NCBI GenBank assembly: GCA_030581615.1
Contig: JAKTTT010000005.1
Coordinates: 434,001-498,000 of the forward strand
DNA from: Alloascoidea africana
Taxonomy: Eukaryota; Ascomycota; Alloascoideomycetes; Alloascoideales; Alloascoideaceae
Reading direction: 5' to 3'
DNA: 64,000 nt
The notes under the pieces were generated by a model, which saw nothing but the letters and a program-made list of their open reading frames with translations, was not told where the DNA came from and made no database searches. The position numbers and the translations under genes are program-made. The first letter of the stretch is position 1. Every line of letters starts with the position of its first letter. Of the stretch, positions 53,469 to 63,121 are shown in pieces.

Positions 53469-54965
53469 TTACAAAACCTGGCCGTTTTGCAACTCCTTCC
53501 CCTTTAGATAATCCAGTCCCTCGCCGCTATAACTGGTCAATGGCGAAACCTCAACGCCGACAACAGAGTCGTCGTCGCCGCTGGCAATGACAGCGCCCGC
53601 AGCCTCGACCCATCGCTTGCCCTGCGCAAGAACATCACTTCTGGACGTAATCTCGTTATCGGTCTTGGCCTCTTTGTTGTTTTTCAAGGGAGAAAACTCG
53701 TCCTCTCGCGCAACCTCAAAGCTGGCAAACTTGGAAAGAGGAACGTTGGGGAAGACGTCAAATACAAACTGTTCGAGCTTGATTCCGTTCGTCTTTGTAG
53801 GCACTACTTTCTCGCCCTTGGCGAAATCGTAAAAAGGAATTTTCTTATGTGCAATGTGAAATGGAAGGTGCGTCGAGGGCCAGTTTGGAATGTCCAGGAG
53901 AAACTTGGCCGAGTAGTAATGATTCACAATGTTGGCGGCCCTGTACTCGAGAAGGCCCGACGTGTCGAGCTTCTCGGAGAGCTTTGGGGGCATTTCACTG
54001 TATTCAATCACAAACGGGCTCTGTTTCTCACTGTTGTAGACAATGAGCCCCACGGACTCGGTTGCATTTCGCTTTCGTACCACCTTGGTTGCAATGTCGA
54101 CATTCTGGGTAGCGGAAAAGCCAATGAACGTAGGATCTGCGACACGGACTAGGCAGTTGTCGACACAGTAGGCGTGGACGTGCTCGATGCCTCTCTGCTC
54201 AATGTTCTTGAGAATGCCGTTGACGTGGAGAGCTCTGTAAATACCTCCATTCCCATCGGGGGCCACAGCGACCGAGGAAGGTCCGTCCATTATGATTTTG
54301 TCCCCGTCCGGCGTGAAACAGGGCAGGACGCCCTGCTCGAAGAAAGTGACATTGGCCACGTCCAGTCCGAAATAGTCGTGGGCCTTGAAAAACTCTTCAG
54401 TCGCAGCTCGCGTGGGACCTGAGGTCATAATGTACCAGGGAATGGACACCTTGGCCTGAGCCTGGGCTTGGGATTGGGCCCCTGGACAATACTTTTGCTG
54501 GGCCAGTTGCTGCAACTTTATGATTCTCTCGGCCTGGAGCTGGAACAGCGACTTGTGGGAGGGCAGGCCGACATCGTAGCAGCCCTTAGGGGCCGAGCTG
54601 CCCAAACGAGTTCCCTGGCCGCCCGCCATGAGGATGACGGCAACCTTGTTCTGGGCAATGAGCTGGAGGCCAAGCTCGGACCACTGGTCGACCTGGGCCT
54701 TGTCGGCATCGAGAATTGAGGCAGAGGATTGCTGGGGGAGAGGCTTGATGATTTCCTCAGAAAGAGACTCCGAGACGCTGTTGGCTTCGTGAATTGCATC
54801 CTTGACCAGATCCACAAGTTCTGTGGGGTTCTCAATTGAGGATAGTTGCAGACCCAGATCCAGACGCTGCTGCTCGGAAAGCGAGTCCCAGGCGTCGAAG
54901 ACGTGGGCCTGTCCGGCGTTCTCAAACGTTTTTTTCAGCTCAGCAAAGTTTACAGCGACGGTCAT
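53469..54965 (-). CDS. QRI1: UDP-N-acetylglucosamine pyrophosphorylase
   Basis: Single exon, 498 aa (S. cerevisiae Qri1/Uap1 477). Makes UDP-GlcNAc from GlcNAc-1-P and UTP for chitin, N-glycans and GPI anchors, in the cytosol. The nucleotide-binding signature is LMAGGQGTRLGSSAPKGCYD (about residue 113), followed by IPWYIMTSGPTRAATEEFF, FFEQGVLPCF, APDGNGGIYRAL, the VDNCLVRVADP motif and KTNGIKLEQFVFDVFP. A short Gln-Ala repeat ([10 protein letters not shown]) interrupts the N-terminal third. Divergent from NIK1: start codons are 405 bp apart, with a CACGTG site at 55123-55128 and a 25-bp dyad between them. Confidence 0.95.
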   Translation of the reverse strand: MTVAVNFAELKKTFENAGQAHVFDAWDSLSEQQRLDLGLQLSSIENPTELVDLVKDAIHEANSVSESLSEEIIKPLPQQSSASILDADKAQVDQWSELGLQLIAQNKVAVILMAGGQGTRLGSSAPKGCYDVGLPSHKSLFQLQAERIIKLQQLAQQKYCPGAQSQAQAQAKVSIPWYIMTSGPTRAATEEFFKAHDYFGLDVANVTFFEQGVLPCFTPDGDKIIMDGPSSVAVAPDGNGGIYRALHVNGILKNIEQRGIEHVHAYCVDNCLVRVADPTFIGFSATQNVDIATKVVRKRNATESVGLIVYNSEKQSPFVIEYSEMPPKLSEKLDTSGLLEYRAANIVNHYYSAKFLLDIPNWPSTHLPFHIAHKKIPFYDFAKGEKVVPTKTNGIKLEQFVFDVFPNVPLSKFASFEVAREDEFSPLKNNKEAKTDNEITSRSDVLAQGKRWVEAAGAVIASGDDDSVVGVEVSPLTSYSGEGLDYLKGKELQNGQVL

Positions 54966-55122
54966 GGCGATACCGGGGGAGGATCAGAGGGATGGGGAGA
55001 GGATGAAGTAGAAGTAGAAGTAGAAGTAGAGAAGAGAAGAGAGAATGCGGCCTGCCTGGCCACGTTTAAAAATAAAAATAAAAATAAAATTGAGCCCAAA
55101 AATAATTCCAAAACAGCAGTGG

Positions 55123-55128
55123 CACGTG
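55123..55128. promoter_or_regulatory. E-box (CACGTG) between QRI1 and NIK1
   Basis: CACGTG core within GGCACGTGAC, about 160 bp upstream of QRI1 and 245 bp upstream of NIK1. Confidence 0.35.
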
Positions 55129-55161
55129 ACTCACACAAGCGACGGGCCACAGCCCCTATCC

Positions 55162-55234
55162 GATTCCGGTTTCCGTAGTCCGGGACAGTCCCGTAGGACC
55201 GGGAACTCAGAACCGGATAACGGAAGCCGGAATC
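55162..55234. promoter_or_regulatory. Imperfect 25-bp inverted repeat with inner palindrome
   Basis: The left arm at 55162-55186 and right arm at 55210-55234 match in about 20 of 25 positions as an inverted repeat (arms share GATTCCGG and TTCCGT). Inside the dyad lies the perfect palindrome GGGACAGTCCC (55182-55192). Several CCGG-containing triplets recall zinc-cluster (Zn2Cys6) half-sites. Placed in the divergent QRI1/NIK1 promoter. Confidence 0.5.
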
Positions 55235-55370
55235 CGGCGCTTTTGCGATTGCATCATCTTTTTTTTTTCCCTTTCTTCGCTCCACCGCTCCTTCTCTCTT
55301 CTCTCTTCTCCTTCTTCTCCCTCCCCATTCTCTCTCTTTTGCCCCGATCGCCGCCAACTCGCCCATCCAG

Positions 55371-58300
55371 ATGGTGCTCCTCAACGCTAGCAACGACAAG
55401 CCGCCAGAACTCCCCCCATTGCCGCTGCCCGACAGCGCAGACTCCCAGCTGCTGCCCAACGACGACCACGACTCGTCAACAGATCTCGATGTCTACTCCA
55501 TAATACGGCTCCTCAGCAATCCCGATGAGTTCCACGCCTGCTCCACCAAAGTGGCCCCCAAGATCACAGCCCTGCTGACCCAGCAGGAAGAGACCATCTC
55601 CCGCCAGCGACGCCAGATCTCGTTGCTGTCTGCCCACTTCTCCGCCCACTACGAAGAGTTTTCGCCAACCTTATCCCTACTGTCGCTCCATGACGAAGAA
55701 GGAACCCCTGCGCCAACAACAGCCCCAGCTTCGGCCTCAGCTTCGGCTTTGGCTTTGGCTTCAGCACACGCTGACGCCGACAGCCAAGCTCTCGTGCAAC
55801 CAGTGCGCTCCCCTGTCGATCTCGACACCTACAATTACGTCGACTCCGGCAACTGCTTCGAAATCCAGACAAAAAGCCCTATTGACCTCACCGATGACCG
55901 AGAATGGGAAAAACAACGGGCGGGCTATTTGACTGAGATTGCCGCGCTCCGTCGCGAACTGAAGCGCTCCCTGATGGCCAACAGGGCGTTCCAACGCGCT
56001 CTCGCCGAAATTTTTAATGTCGTCACCGCTGTCTCAAAAGGTGATCTATCAAAGAAAGTTACCGTACATGACCTGGAGTCCAACGACGTCATTCTAAAGT
56101 TTAAGCTGGCCATAAACACAATGATGGACCAACTGCAGAGGTTTGCTTCAGAGGTGACCCGCGTTGCGACCGAAGTTGCAGGCGGAACCCTGGGCGGCCA
56201 AGCTGATGCTGACGGCACCGTGGGCATCTGGCGAGACCTCACGGACAATGTCAATGTCATGGCCTTCAATCTGACGACCCAGGTCCGCGAAATAGCAGAT
56301 GTCACGAGAGCCGTGGCCCAGGGCGACCTGTCCAAGAAGGCTACGGGCCAGGCCCAGGGCGAGATTCTCGAATTGCAGAAAACCATAAACACCATGGTGG
56401 ACCAGCTGCGAACCTTTGCGTTCGAGGTGACCCGAGTCGCTCGAGAGACTGGTGTCGAGGGCAGACTCGGCGGTCAGGCCCAAATGGAAGGTGTCGAGGG
56501 CATCTGGCGCGAATTGACTGACAATGTCAACGCCATGGCCAGCAACCTGACAAACCAGGTCAGAAATATAGCAAATGTCACCACTGCTGTGGCCAGAGGC
56601 GACTTGTCCAAGAAGGTCACCGCGGATTGTAAAGGAGAGATTTTGGATCTCAAGTTGACCATCAATCAGATGGTTGACAGACTTCAGAACTTTGCCATGG
56701 AGGTTACCACTTTGGCAAGAGAGGTCGGCACTGAGGGCATTCTAGGAGGTCAGGCAACAGTCCAGGATGTGGAAGGCGCTTGGAAAACCATGACTGAAAA
56801 CGTCAATGTTATGGCAAACAATTTGACGACCCAGGTCCGAAGCATTGCGCATGTCACCACGGCCGTGGCCCATGGAGACCTTAGCCAGAAGATTGACGTT
56901 GAGGCCCAGGGTGAAATGCTAGCCCTGAAATCCACAATCAATAAGATGGTTGACTCTTTGCAAGTGTTTGCGTCCGAGGTTACCAGAGTGGCTAAAGACG
57001 TGGGCATTGATGGCAAACTTGGCGTCCAGGCTCAAGTTTCTGATGTCGATGGTCTATGGAAAGAAATTACGACAAACGTGAATACAATGGCGGCCAATCT
57101 TACGTCCCAGGTGAGAGCTTTTGCACAGATTACTGCATCTGCAACCGATGGCGATTTCTCCAGATTCATCACTGTGGATGCCTCTGGTGAAATGGATGCA
57201 TTGAAGACAAAGCTGAACCAGATGGTATTGAACTTGAGAGAATCCATCCAGAGAAACACTGCGGCCAGAGAGGCAGCCGAGCTTGCAAACCGGTCCAAAT
57301 CTGAATTTTTGGCCAACATGTCACACGAAATCCGAACACCAATGAATGGAATTATTGGCATGACGCAACTAACCCTTGACACTGATTTGAACCAGTACCA
57401 ACGAGAAATGCTGTCGATAGTTCATAATTTGGCAAACTCTTTGCTTACAATCATCGATGACATTCTGGATATTTCCAAAATTGAGGCCAACAGAATGACT
57501 GTGGAAAGGATTGATTTCAGTCTCCGAGGCACATCTTTTGGCGCTTTGAAAACTCTGGCTGTTAAAGCGACGGAAAAACACCTTGATTTGATTTACAAGA
57601 CCGACAACTCTTTCCCGGATAACGTTATTGGAGATTCTTTCAGATTGCGACAGGTCATTTTGAACCTTGTCGGGAACGCTATCAAGTTCACTGATAGTGG
57701 TCAGGTTATGCTCACTGTTCGCAAGGCCGATGATCAAAGTGCAGCTAACAGGGAAGAGCAGGAAATTATGCTTGAGTTTTGTGTTTCAGATACCGGAATA
57801 GGAATCAAAGAAGACAAGCTTGATTTGATTTTTGATACTTTCTGCCAGGCAGATGGGTCCACAACTCGGAAATTTGGAGGAACTGGATTGGGTCTTTCTA
57901 TTTCGAAACAGCTTATCAGTCTTATGGGTGGACAAATTTGGGTAGAGTCAAAGTTTGGCGAGGGCTCGCAGTTTTATTTCACAGTTGCTGTCAAACCTGC
58001 AGTTGTGGATTTGAACCGGCAATTGGAGATGATGTCTTCATTTGAAAGTCAAAACATTTTGTTCATTTCTACGGTTCATACAGCTGAGGAAACCGGAGAT
58101 ATTGTCAAGAATGTACAAGCTTTAAAGCTGAAAATTCGAGTTGCAAGAGGCATTGAACCTGGATTATTTGACATGCCTCCACCGCCAGGATCTGCTTCAG
58201 GAGCGGGAGCACTAAGTTCATCATCTTCAGAAGCGGCTGCGATAGCGCAACGGCCTTTCAAGAAGGCCAAGTCCAAGTCCAAAACCGACCACAATTTCAG

Positions 58301-59405
58301 ATTTGATACGATCATTGTGGACTCTCTAGACGTTTCAAAGACGCTGCGAACTATGAGCGAATTGAAATATGTACCACTTGTTCTTCTACACCCTTGTCTT
58401 CCCGTGGTCAGTATGAAACTTTGTTTGGATTTGGGTATTACGAGTTACGGGAACACACCATGCTCAGTGAATGACATTGCGAGCATTTTGAAACCAGCAC
58501 TTGAGAGTCGAGTGGCACCTTTGAATGCGGATGGGTCAAGCCATTTTTTGATTTTGCTTGCAGAGGATAACCTTGTTAACCAAAAGCTGGCGGTGAGAAT
58601 CTTGGAAAAGTATGGACACACGGTTGAGGTTGTTGAGAACGGGTTGGAAGCTGTTGAAGCGATTAAAAAGAAGCGGTATGACATTATCTTGATGGATGTT
58701 CAAATGCCAGTTATGGGAGGGTTTGATGCTACAGCTCAAATTCGAGAATTGGAGAGAAAGAATCCAGCGGGTTACTTTAGGACACCTATAGTGGCATTAA
58801 CAGCACATGCCATGCTTGGAGATAGAGAAAAGTGCATGCAATACCAGATGGATGAGTATCTTTCCAAGCCTTTGAAGCCTGCGCTTTTGGTACAGACTAT
58901 AAATCGGTGTGTGCACAACATTACACATGCGAATCACTTGCGAAACAATGCTCAAATTTCGGTATCGAATGCGCAACACGTTATCAACAGAAATATAGAC
59001 TATACAGCGGCCACGAATACATATGTTCCTGCATATTTGAACGAAACCAACACTCTTAGTATTGAAGATGGCGCCGAAGGAGTATCTTTGAAGGATAAGG
59101 AGCGGGAAAATGTGAATGGTGATGCAAGCGGGCCTCGAAGCGTAAAGAGGAATGCTAGCAATGGTCAAGTTGAGATTCAACCTCGAGCCGCGCCTCCACC
59201 ACGGCAATTTAAAACAGATAGTGCAGTTCCCACGATGGCGTCGATTGCGGCGTCCAAAAAAAAATTTAGGATGGGGAAATCAGATTCCGATTCGAACTTG
59301 AGTTCTTGTTTGGACACGATGGATGTTGATGGCAATAATAGAAGTTTTGAAAGTGGTATTGCTCGGACATGGCTTGAAAGATCTCCATCTACCAAAACAA
59401 ACTGA
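55371..59405 (+). CDS. NIK1: Group III hybrid histidine kinase (Nik1/Os-1 type)
   Basis: Single exon, 1344 aa. Cytosolic osmosensing kinase upstream of the HOG pathway and known mediator of phenylpyrrole/dicarboximide sensitivity. After a low-complexity N-terminus with [12 protein letters not shown], residues about 190-640 hold tandem HAMP units of roughly 92 aa each (five or so, e.g. [20 protein letters not shown] and [20 protein letters not shown]). His[22 protein letters not shown] with phosphorylated His652. HATPase: [40 protein letters not shown]. Receiver domain: [20 protein letters not shown] and [14 protein letters not shown] with phosphoacceptor Asp1109, then VALTAHAM and the conserved Lys in YLSKPLKP. 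The C-terminal 180 residues are non-conserved. 5' part is GC-rich, 3' part AT-rich. Confidence 0.97.
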   Translation: MVLLNASNDKPPELPPLPLPDSADSQLLPNDDHDSSTDLDVYSIIRLLSNPDEFHACSTKVAPKITALLTQQEETISRQRRQISLLSAHFSAHYEEFSPTLSLLSLHDEEGTPAPTTAPASASASALALASAHADADSQALVQPVRSPVDLDTYNYVDSGNCFEIQTKSPIDLTDDREWEKQRAGYLTEIAALRRELKRSLMANRAFQRALAEIFNVVTAVSKGDLSKKVTVHDLESNDVILKFKLAINTMMDQLQRFASEVTRVATEVAGGTLGGQADADGTVGIWRDLTDNVNVMAFNLTTQVREIADVTRAVAQGDLSKKATGQAQGEILELQKTINTMVDQLRTFAFEVTRVARETGVEGRLGGQAQMEGVEGIWRELTDNVNAMASNLTNQVRNIANVTTAVARGDLSKKVTADCKGEILDLKLTINQMVDRLQNFAMEVTTLAREVGTEGILGGQATVQDVEGAWKTMTENVNVMANNLTTQVRSIAHVTTAVAHGDLSQKIDVEAQGEMLALKSTINKMVDSLQVFASEVTRVAKDVGIDGKLGVQAQVSDVDGLWKEITTNVNTMAANLTSQVRAFAQITASATDGDFSRFITVDASGEMDALKTKLNQMVLNLRESIQRNTAAREAAELANRSKSEFLANMSHEIRTPMNGIIGMTQLTLDTDLNQYQREMLSIVHNLANSLLTIIDDILDISKIEANRMTVERIDFSLRGTSFGALKTLAVKATEKHLDLIYKTDNSFPDNVIGDSFRLRQVILNLVGNAIKFTDSGQVMLTVRKADDQSAANREEQEIMLEFCVSDTGIGIKEDKLDLIFDTFCQADGSTTRKFGGTGLGLSISKQLISLMGGQIWVESKFGEGSQFYFTVAVKPAVVDLNRQLEMMSSFESQNILFISTVHTAEETGDIVKNVQALKLKIRVARGIEPGLFDMPPPPGSASGAGALSSSSSEAAAIAQRPFKKAKSKSKTDHNFRFDTIIVDSLDVSKTLRTMSELKYVPLVLLHPCLPVVSMKLCLDLGITSYGNTPCSVNDIASILKPALESRVAPLNADGSSHFLILLAEDNLVNQKLAVRILEKYGHTVEVVENGLEAVEAIKKKRYDIILMDVQMPVMGGFDATAQIRELERKNPAGYFRTPIVALTAHAMLGDREKCMQYQMDEYLSKPLKPALLVQTINRCVHNITHANHLRNNAQISVSNAQHVINRNIDYTAATNTYVPAYLNETNTLSIEDGAEGVSLKDKERENVNGDASGPRSVKRNASNGQVEIQPRAAPPPRQFKTDSAVPTMASIAASKKKFRMGKSDSDSNLSSCLDTMDVDGNNRSFESGIARTWLERSPSTKTN

Positions 59406-59814
59406 CATATTTTGATTCCTTTTTTTTTTTTTTTTTATTCTCTTTTGTTTGGTTTTGAACTTTGATTTTAGTTTTATGTTTGTCCGTTCCTTTATCTTTT
59501 GAACTTTTTTGAGTGTTTCTCTTTTTTTGCCCAGTTTTACACTTTCATGATCATAAGTTACTCTCTTTAAAAACTGGGCGGTTGCTTATTTCCATCATGA
59601 CCATAAGGGAAACAGCAACAGCAAAAAATAAAAATGGAATAGCGCGTATGTGTATACAGTATATATGTATGTGCGAGGTTTCACGATTGGATGGTTTTGG
59701 CGCTTAGGAGTGCTGTTTTTGATCTCTTTTTTTGTTTTTTATTTATCTTATTATACTTTGGCGTGTGTAGTTTTAGAAACAAATAGCTCCTTAATGTATA
59801 CATGTTTATATATA
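59406..59814. other. Poly-T-rich spacer between NIK1 and the transposon
   Basis: About 410 bp with T-runs next to the NIK1 stop. Nothing else recognised. Confidence 0.4.
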
Positions 59815-59865
59815 ACGTACTTGATATGCGAACGGTACACTCAAGCGAGCGGTACACCTTCCACA
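59815..59865 (+). repeat. Left 51-bp terminal inverted repeat
   Basis: Begins ACGTACTTGATATGCGAACG. It holds two copies of GCGARCGGTACAC spaced 17 bp apart, probably paired transposase-binding sites. Perfect reverse complement of the right repeat. Confidence 0.93.
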
Positions 59866-59914
59866 CTTCTGCCAAACTCCTTACTTAATTATTAATTTCT
59901 TCTAACCACATAAC

Positions 59915-60505
59915 ATGTATTCAAATTCTAAAGAAGCCAATATCCTCCTTGCCCTCCAGGCTATCAAACAAGACCCAACACTTAGCATCCGGAAAGCAGC
60001 CCAGATCTACTCTGTCAGTCATACAACCTTAAGTGCCAGAATGAACGGACGACGCGCTCGCGCTGATATTCCTGCCAATTCGATGAGATTAAGTCTGCTA
60101 GAAGAGGAGACTCTAGTCAAGTTCATTCTTGACCTTGATGCCCGTGGATTTCCTCCCCGCCTCTCTGGTATTGAAGATATGGCCAATCTCCTGCTCGCAG
60201 AGCGTGAGGGTGGACGCGTCGGGAAGCGCTGGGCTATGAACTTCGTCAAGAGACAACCAGAGCTCAAGACACGCTTTAATCGGGCATACGACTACCAAAG
60301 GGCCCAGTGCGAAGATCCAGTCGCGATAAACGCGTGGTTTCAGCTTGTGGCGAATATGAGAGCCAAGTATGGTGTTGCTGATACCGATTTCTACAGCTTG
60401 GGTCTCTTCGACACCACAGACCCTTCCACAAGCCGCTTCACAGTCTGCTTACATCAAAGATCGAATTTCTCGACACCAGAGCAGCTCTCCAACACCAATT
60501 TATGA
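59915..60505 (+). CDS. Truncated transposase: DNA-binding N-terminus
   Basis: 196-codon frame starting MYSNSKEANILLALQAIKQD. Residues 8-50 form a psq-type helix-turn-helix (SIRKAAQIYSVSHTTLSARM) and residues 60-130 a CENP-B-type HTH (LEEETLVKFILDLDARGFPP, GKRWAMNFVKRQPELKTRFN). About residue 160 the family pattern breaks off at DTDFY and the remaining codons are out-of-frame read-through of the C-terminal segment. It may still bind the inverted repeats but cannot catalyse transposition. Confidence 0.85.
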   Translation: MYSNSKEANILLALQAIKQDPTLSIRKAAQIYSVSHTTLSARMNGRRARADIPANSMRLSLLEEETLVKFILDLDARGFPPRLSGIEDMANLLLAEREGGRVGKRWAMNFVKRQPELKTRFNRAYDYQRAQCEDPVAINAWFQLVANMRAKYGVADTDFYSLGLFDTTDPSTSRFTVCLHQRSNFSTPEQLSNTNL

Positions 60506-60863
60506 AGCTATTGACAAGTTTGTTAAAGGAACTCAGTCTTGTATGCACCAGATGGCCCTCATGGGTGCTGAGCTTAAGTCATTTCGCGAGGCTAATGAGA
60601 GAGTGAGCAAGCGCCGGAGAGCCAAAAAGATACGCTTACAGCTAGGAGGAGCCCTTTCTGTAGCAGAAGGTCAAGACTTTATAGCTCAAAAGGAGGTGGA
60701 TACGCAGGTAGCTCATGAAACAAGGCAATCTGGTGGTCCGTCGAGGCCAGCTGCGGCGACTGTTCGGCGATGTCGTAATTGCGGGAAAGCTGGTCATAAT
60801 TCGCGGACTTGTACAAAAGATACAGAAATGTCTGGAGATTCAGATAAGGGTAATAGAGAGTAG
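60394..60863 (+). pseudogene. Transposase C-terminal remnant with CCHC zinc knuckle
   Basis: A different frame from the N-terminal piece. It carries the Fot/pogo C-terminal pattern (STPQTLPQAASQSAYIKDRI, then HQSSSPTPIYEAIDKFVKGT), a basic helix (REANERVSKRRRAKKIRLQL) and a zinc knuckle CRNCGKAGHNSRTC. No start codon of its own in a sensible place; it is left over from the full-length transposase after the internal deletion. Confidence 0.85.
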
Positions 60864-60910
60864 AATTTTATTGTGTTTTTATTTTTATTGTCTGTTATAT
60901 TAAGATAGGT

Positions 60911-60961
60911 TGTGGAAGGTGTACCGCTCGCTTGAGTGTACCGTTCGCATATCAAGTACGT
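60911..60961 (-). repeat. Right 51-bp terminal inverted repeat
   Basis: Exact reverse complement of 59815-59865; ends ...GTACGT immediately before a TA dinucleotide. Confidence 0.93.
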
Positions 60962-61604
60962 TATTTAGAAGGGATAGAATCTGTATATACAAGTTGATAG
61001 AAGCATCAATCAGCAGGTTCGACCCAAGGTGACGATCTCCGTGTCCGGCACGGGAAGGAAGAGGAAAAACGAGGAAATAAGACGGTTACAACAGTTTTCG
61101 TGTTGTTGCGAATGAGTCATGATTCGCGGATCTGCCATTCTGAGGTCGTTTCTGGCGATCTGAATCGCCCCGGATGGCGTCGCAAAACGGAAACGGTCAT
61201 CCCAGGGCCCGTGGCGCTTTCCGTGGCGGTGGGGGCAGGCTCTGGAGAGTTGGGCCACCACCGTGCCCAGCAGACAAGCCGTTTGGGCAATTAGGCCTGG
61301 GCCTGGGCCATTGCGGCTCGTCGATGAGGACTGCTCTTGTCACGGCGGTCTCGTGTGCTCGTTTGGCCGTTTGCCAGAGGCTGATCTGGTCCGGGTTGAG
61401 CTGATTTGTGCCGATTTGTGCTGATATAGGTCTGCCCGGTCGACTCAATTCGACTGACCACTTTGCACAATCTGGGAAATATTATCCTCGTCTTTTCTTT
61501 TTCCGTGTCGCAACTCCTGAGAGCTGAAAAGTTTTATAAAGACCCATTGTGTCTCATTGTTTCCGTCATCTCCATCTCCAAGTGAAACTAACTCCACAGA
61601 TAAA
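60962..61604. other. Spacer / promoter of the Hsp20-like gene
   Basis: About 640 bp, GC-rich in the middle. A TATAAA box at 61535-61540 lies 65 bp upstream of the ATG at 61605. A B-box-like GGTTCGACC near 61015 has no tRNA around it. Confidence 0.45.
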
Positions 61605-62255
61605 ATGTCACTCAGCGTTCCTCGACTGGTGTTCGGCCCAGCATACGCAAAGAACGCGGGATCAGCAGCGCAAAAGTTCCTGCTCCACAAGCAGAAAACG
61701 GGCACAAGGGGCACCAAGGGGCCACGAAGCGTACACTCCAATGAAAATGATGGTGCTGGTGCCCAAGCTCAAGCTCAAGCTCAAGCTCAAGCTCAAGCTC
61801 GCACAGAGTCCGGATCCGCGGACTGCGAGACGCTCAACATCTTTGAAATCGGCATCTACAACGACCGGTACGAAGTCGTCATCGCGATCCCATACCAGCT
61901 ACTGGAGAACATCGCAGTTTTTCTGGGCAACGAGAGCCCAGACGCGTCCACGCCAGCGTCCATTTTCATCGCGGGCACCGTGAAGCAGATCCTGGAGCGG
62001 GACTTTGCGGTTGAGACCCAGTCCGTGCCCAAGCTGTTCAAAGTGGACCTGCCGCCTTCGCTGAACATGCCGCATTATGGCTTTGGGTACGCCAGTGATC
62101 TGGAAGACACGCTCGAGTTCAAGTTCTCCAATGGCTTTCTGACGGTGTATCTGCCCAAGCCCTTTGAGTCCGACACCATCATTCCGCAGCCCCAGCAGAC
62201 AGTCGAAAAGCTCGAAAAGCCTTCTTACTTCAACCCGTACGTGTTTAGCGGTTAA
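61605..62255 (+). CDS. Small heat-shock-like (alpha-crystallin domain) protein
   Basis: 216 aa from ATG 61605 (MSLSVPRLVFGPAYAKNAGS). Residues about 80-195 resemble an Hsp20/alpha-crystallin domain: FEIGIYNDRYEVVIAIPYQL (strand pair), IFIAGTVKQILERDF, VPKLFKVDLPPSLNM, and the closing LEFKFSNGFLTVYLPKP, which parallels the A-x-x-x-n-GVL motif. N-terminal third contains an Ala-Gln dipeptide repeat coded by GCTCAA hexamers (61768-61800). A canonical TATA box lies 65 bp upstream. Hsp20 assignment is from strand pattern and the C-terminal motif; sequence is divergent, so a profile search is needed for certainty. Confidence 0.6.
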   Translation: MSLSVPRLVFGPAYAKNAGSAAQKFLLHKQKTGTRGTKGPRSVHSNENDGAGAQAQAQAQAQAQARTESGSADCETLNIFEIGIYNDRYEVVIAIPYQLLENIAVFLGNESPDASTPASIFIAGTVKQILERDFAVETQSVPKLFKVDLPPSLNMPHYGFGYASDLEDTLEFKFSNGFLTVYLPKPFESDTIIPQPQQTVEKLEKPSYFNPYVFSG

Positions 62256-62521
62256 GCCCGTCTATTTATTGCTTCACCATTGATTTTCTGTTTTTGTTCT
62301 CCGGAAACTTTGTAGTTTGGAATAGTGGCGTCGCTCTTATATTTTGCTATTTTGTTGTTTCTCTTTCATGTATCACCATTTGATTGTACACTCATGTTAC
62401 TAGCTAGTTCTTGTCTTCCATAGATAGATTTATAAGTTTAAATGTTGGGGTTTTTAGATCTGAAGTTAACCTAAAGGTAAAAGTGCTTGGTTCTGCTCTC
62501 CTCCTCCTGTTCATCTTCACG

Positions 62522-62550
62522 ACCATTACCATTACCATTACCATTACCAC
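62522..62550 (+). repeat. CCATTA/ATTACC microsatellite before the CIR_N gene
   Basis: Four to five perfect ATTACC units ending six bases before the ATG at 62556, thus in the leader of the downstream gene. Confidence 0.8.
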
Positions 62551-62555
62551 CACAC

Positions 62556-62987
62556 ATGCCGATCAAGCTGCTGCACCACAAATCGTACCACGTGTACAAC
62601 CGCAAGAACGTCGAACGGGTCAAACGGGACGAGGCCAAGGCCAAGGAACAGGCACGCAAACAGCTGGAGGAGCAATCCAGAGCAGAGCGCAAAGAGCGGC
62701 TGGCAGAGCTCAAACGGAGACATGGGAACCCGCCCCCAGAGGCCAGAGAAGCCAAGCACGAAGACAGGAAGCAGCCCGGACGCGAACAACGGGCCCAGCC
62801 AGGTCGCGACCGGGCCCGGCGCCCATGGCCCCAGCGTGCCAAACCTGCCAAACATGCCCACGGCCTCGGCCAGGGCCAGAGCCAGCTGGTGGACTCGAGA
62901 GCTCGCGACGAGGCCCGCAAAGCGCTGGCAGACCCGCTGCACGTGATGGCTGGGTGCCTGGCGGCGAAGCGGCGAGGCGGCCGGTGA
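62556..62987 (+). CDS. CIR_N-domain protein (LENG1-like)
   Basis: 143 aa from ATG 62556. The first 40 residues (MPIKLLHHKSYHVYNRKNVE, then RVKRDEAKAKEQARK) form the N-terminal domain of CBF1-interacting co-repressor (CIR_N), shared with LENG1-like and splicing-linked proteins. The rest is strongly basic and GC-rich with Arg/Gln/Pro low complexity, probably disordered and coiled-coil at residues 22-60. Related animal and fungal proteins are nuclear; the function of this short form is unknown. Its stop is 135 bp from the PEX14 start, in the same direction. Confidence 0.75.
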   Translation: MPIKLLHHKSYHVYNRKNVERVKRDEAKAKEQARKQLEEQSRAERKERLAELKRRHGNPPPEAREAKHEDRKQPGREQRAQPGRDRARRPWPQRAKPAKHAHGLGQGQSQLVDSRARDEARKALADPLHVMAGCLAAKRRGGR

Positions 62988-63121
62988 CGAAAAGGCAGAT
63001 GTTTACCTTTTGCCATTTGCCATTTGCCTGTTGATATTGATATTGATATTGGATCGGCTGGCTGGGCTTCTTCCGTCGACCTCTACACAAACACTCTCTC
63101 CAGCACACACACACCCCAGCG

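Larger units (their letters stand above)
59815..60961 (+). mobile_element. Fot/pogo-type DNA transposon, internally deleted (no DDE core)
   Basis: 1147-bp element of the Tc1/mariner superfamily, Fot/pogo branch, flanked on both sides by TA (59813-59814 and 60962-60963), the expected target duplication. It has perfect 51-bp terminal inverted repeats. Inside are two transposase pieces in different frames: the DNA-binding N-terminus and the C-terminal tail with a CCHC knuckle. The catalytic DDE domain is missing; the junction is near 60392, just where the first catalytic Asp motif should follow DTDFY. Typical full-length relatives are about 1.9-2 kb. So this is a non-autonomous deletion derivative. 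Identical repeats imply a young insertion. Confidence 0.93.

Noticed and set aside
61010-61025. B-box-like GGTTCGACC suggesting a tRNA
   Set aside because: No A box, acceptor stem or anticodon arm can be folded around it. A similar GGTTCGAATTT at 35373 was rejected for the same reason.
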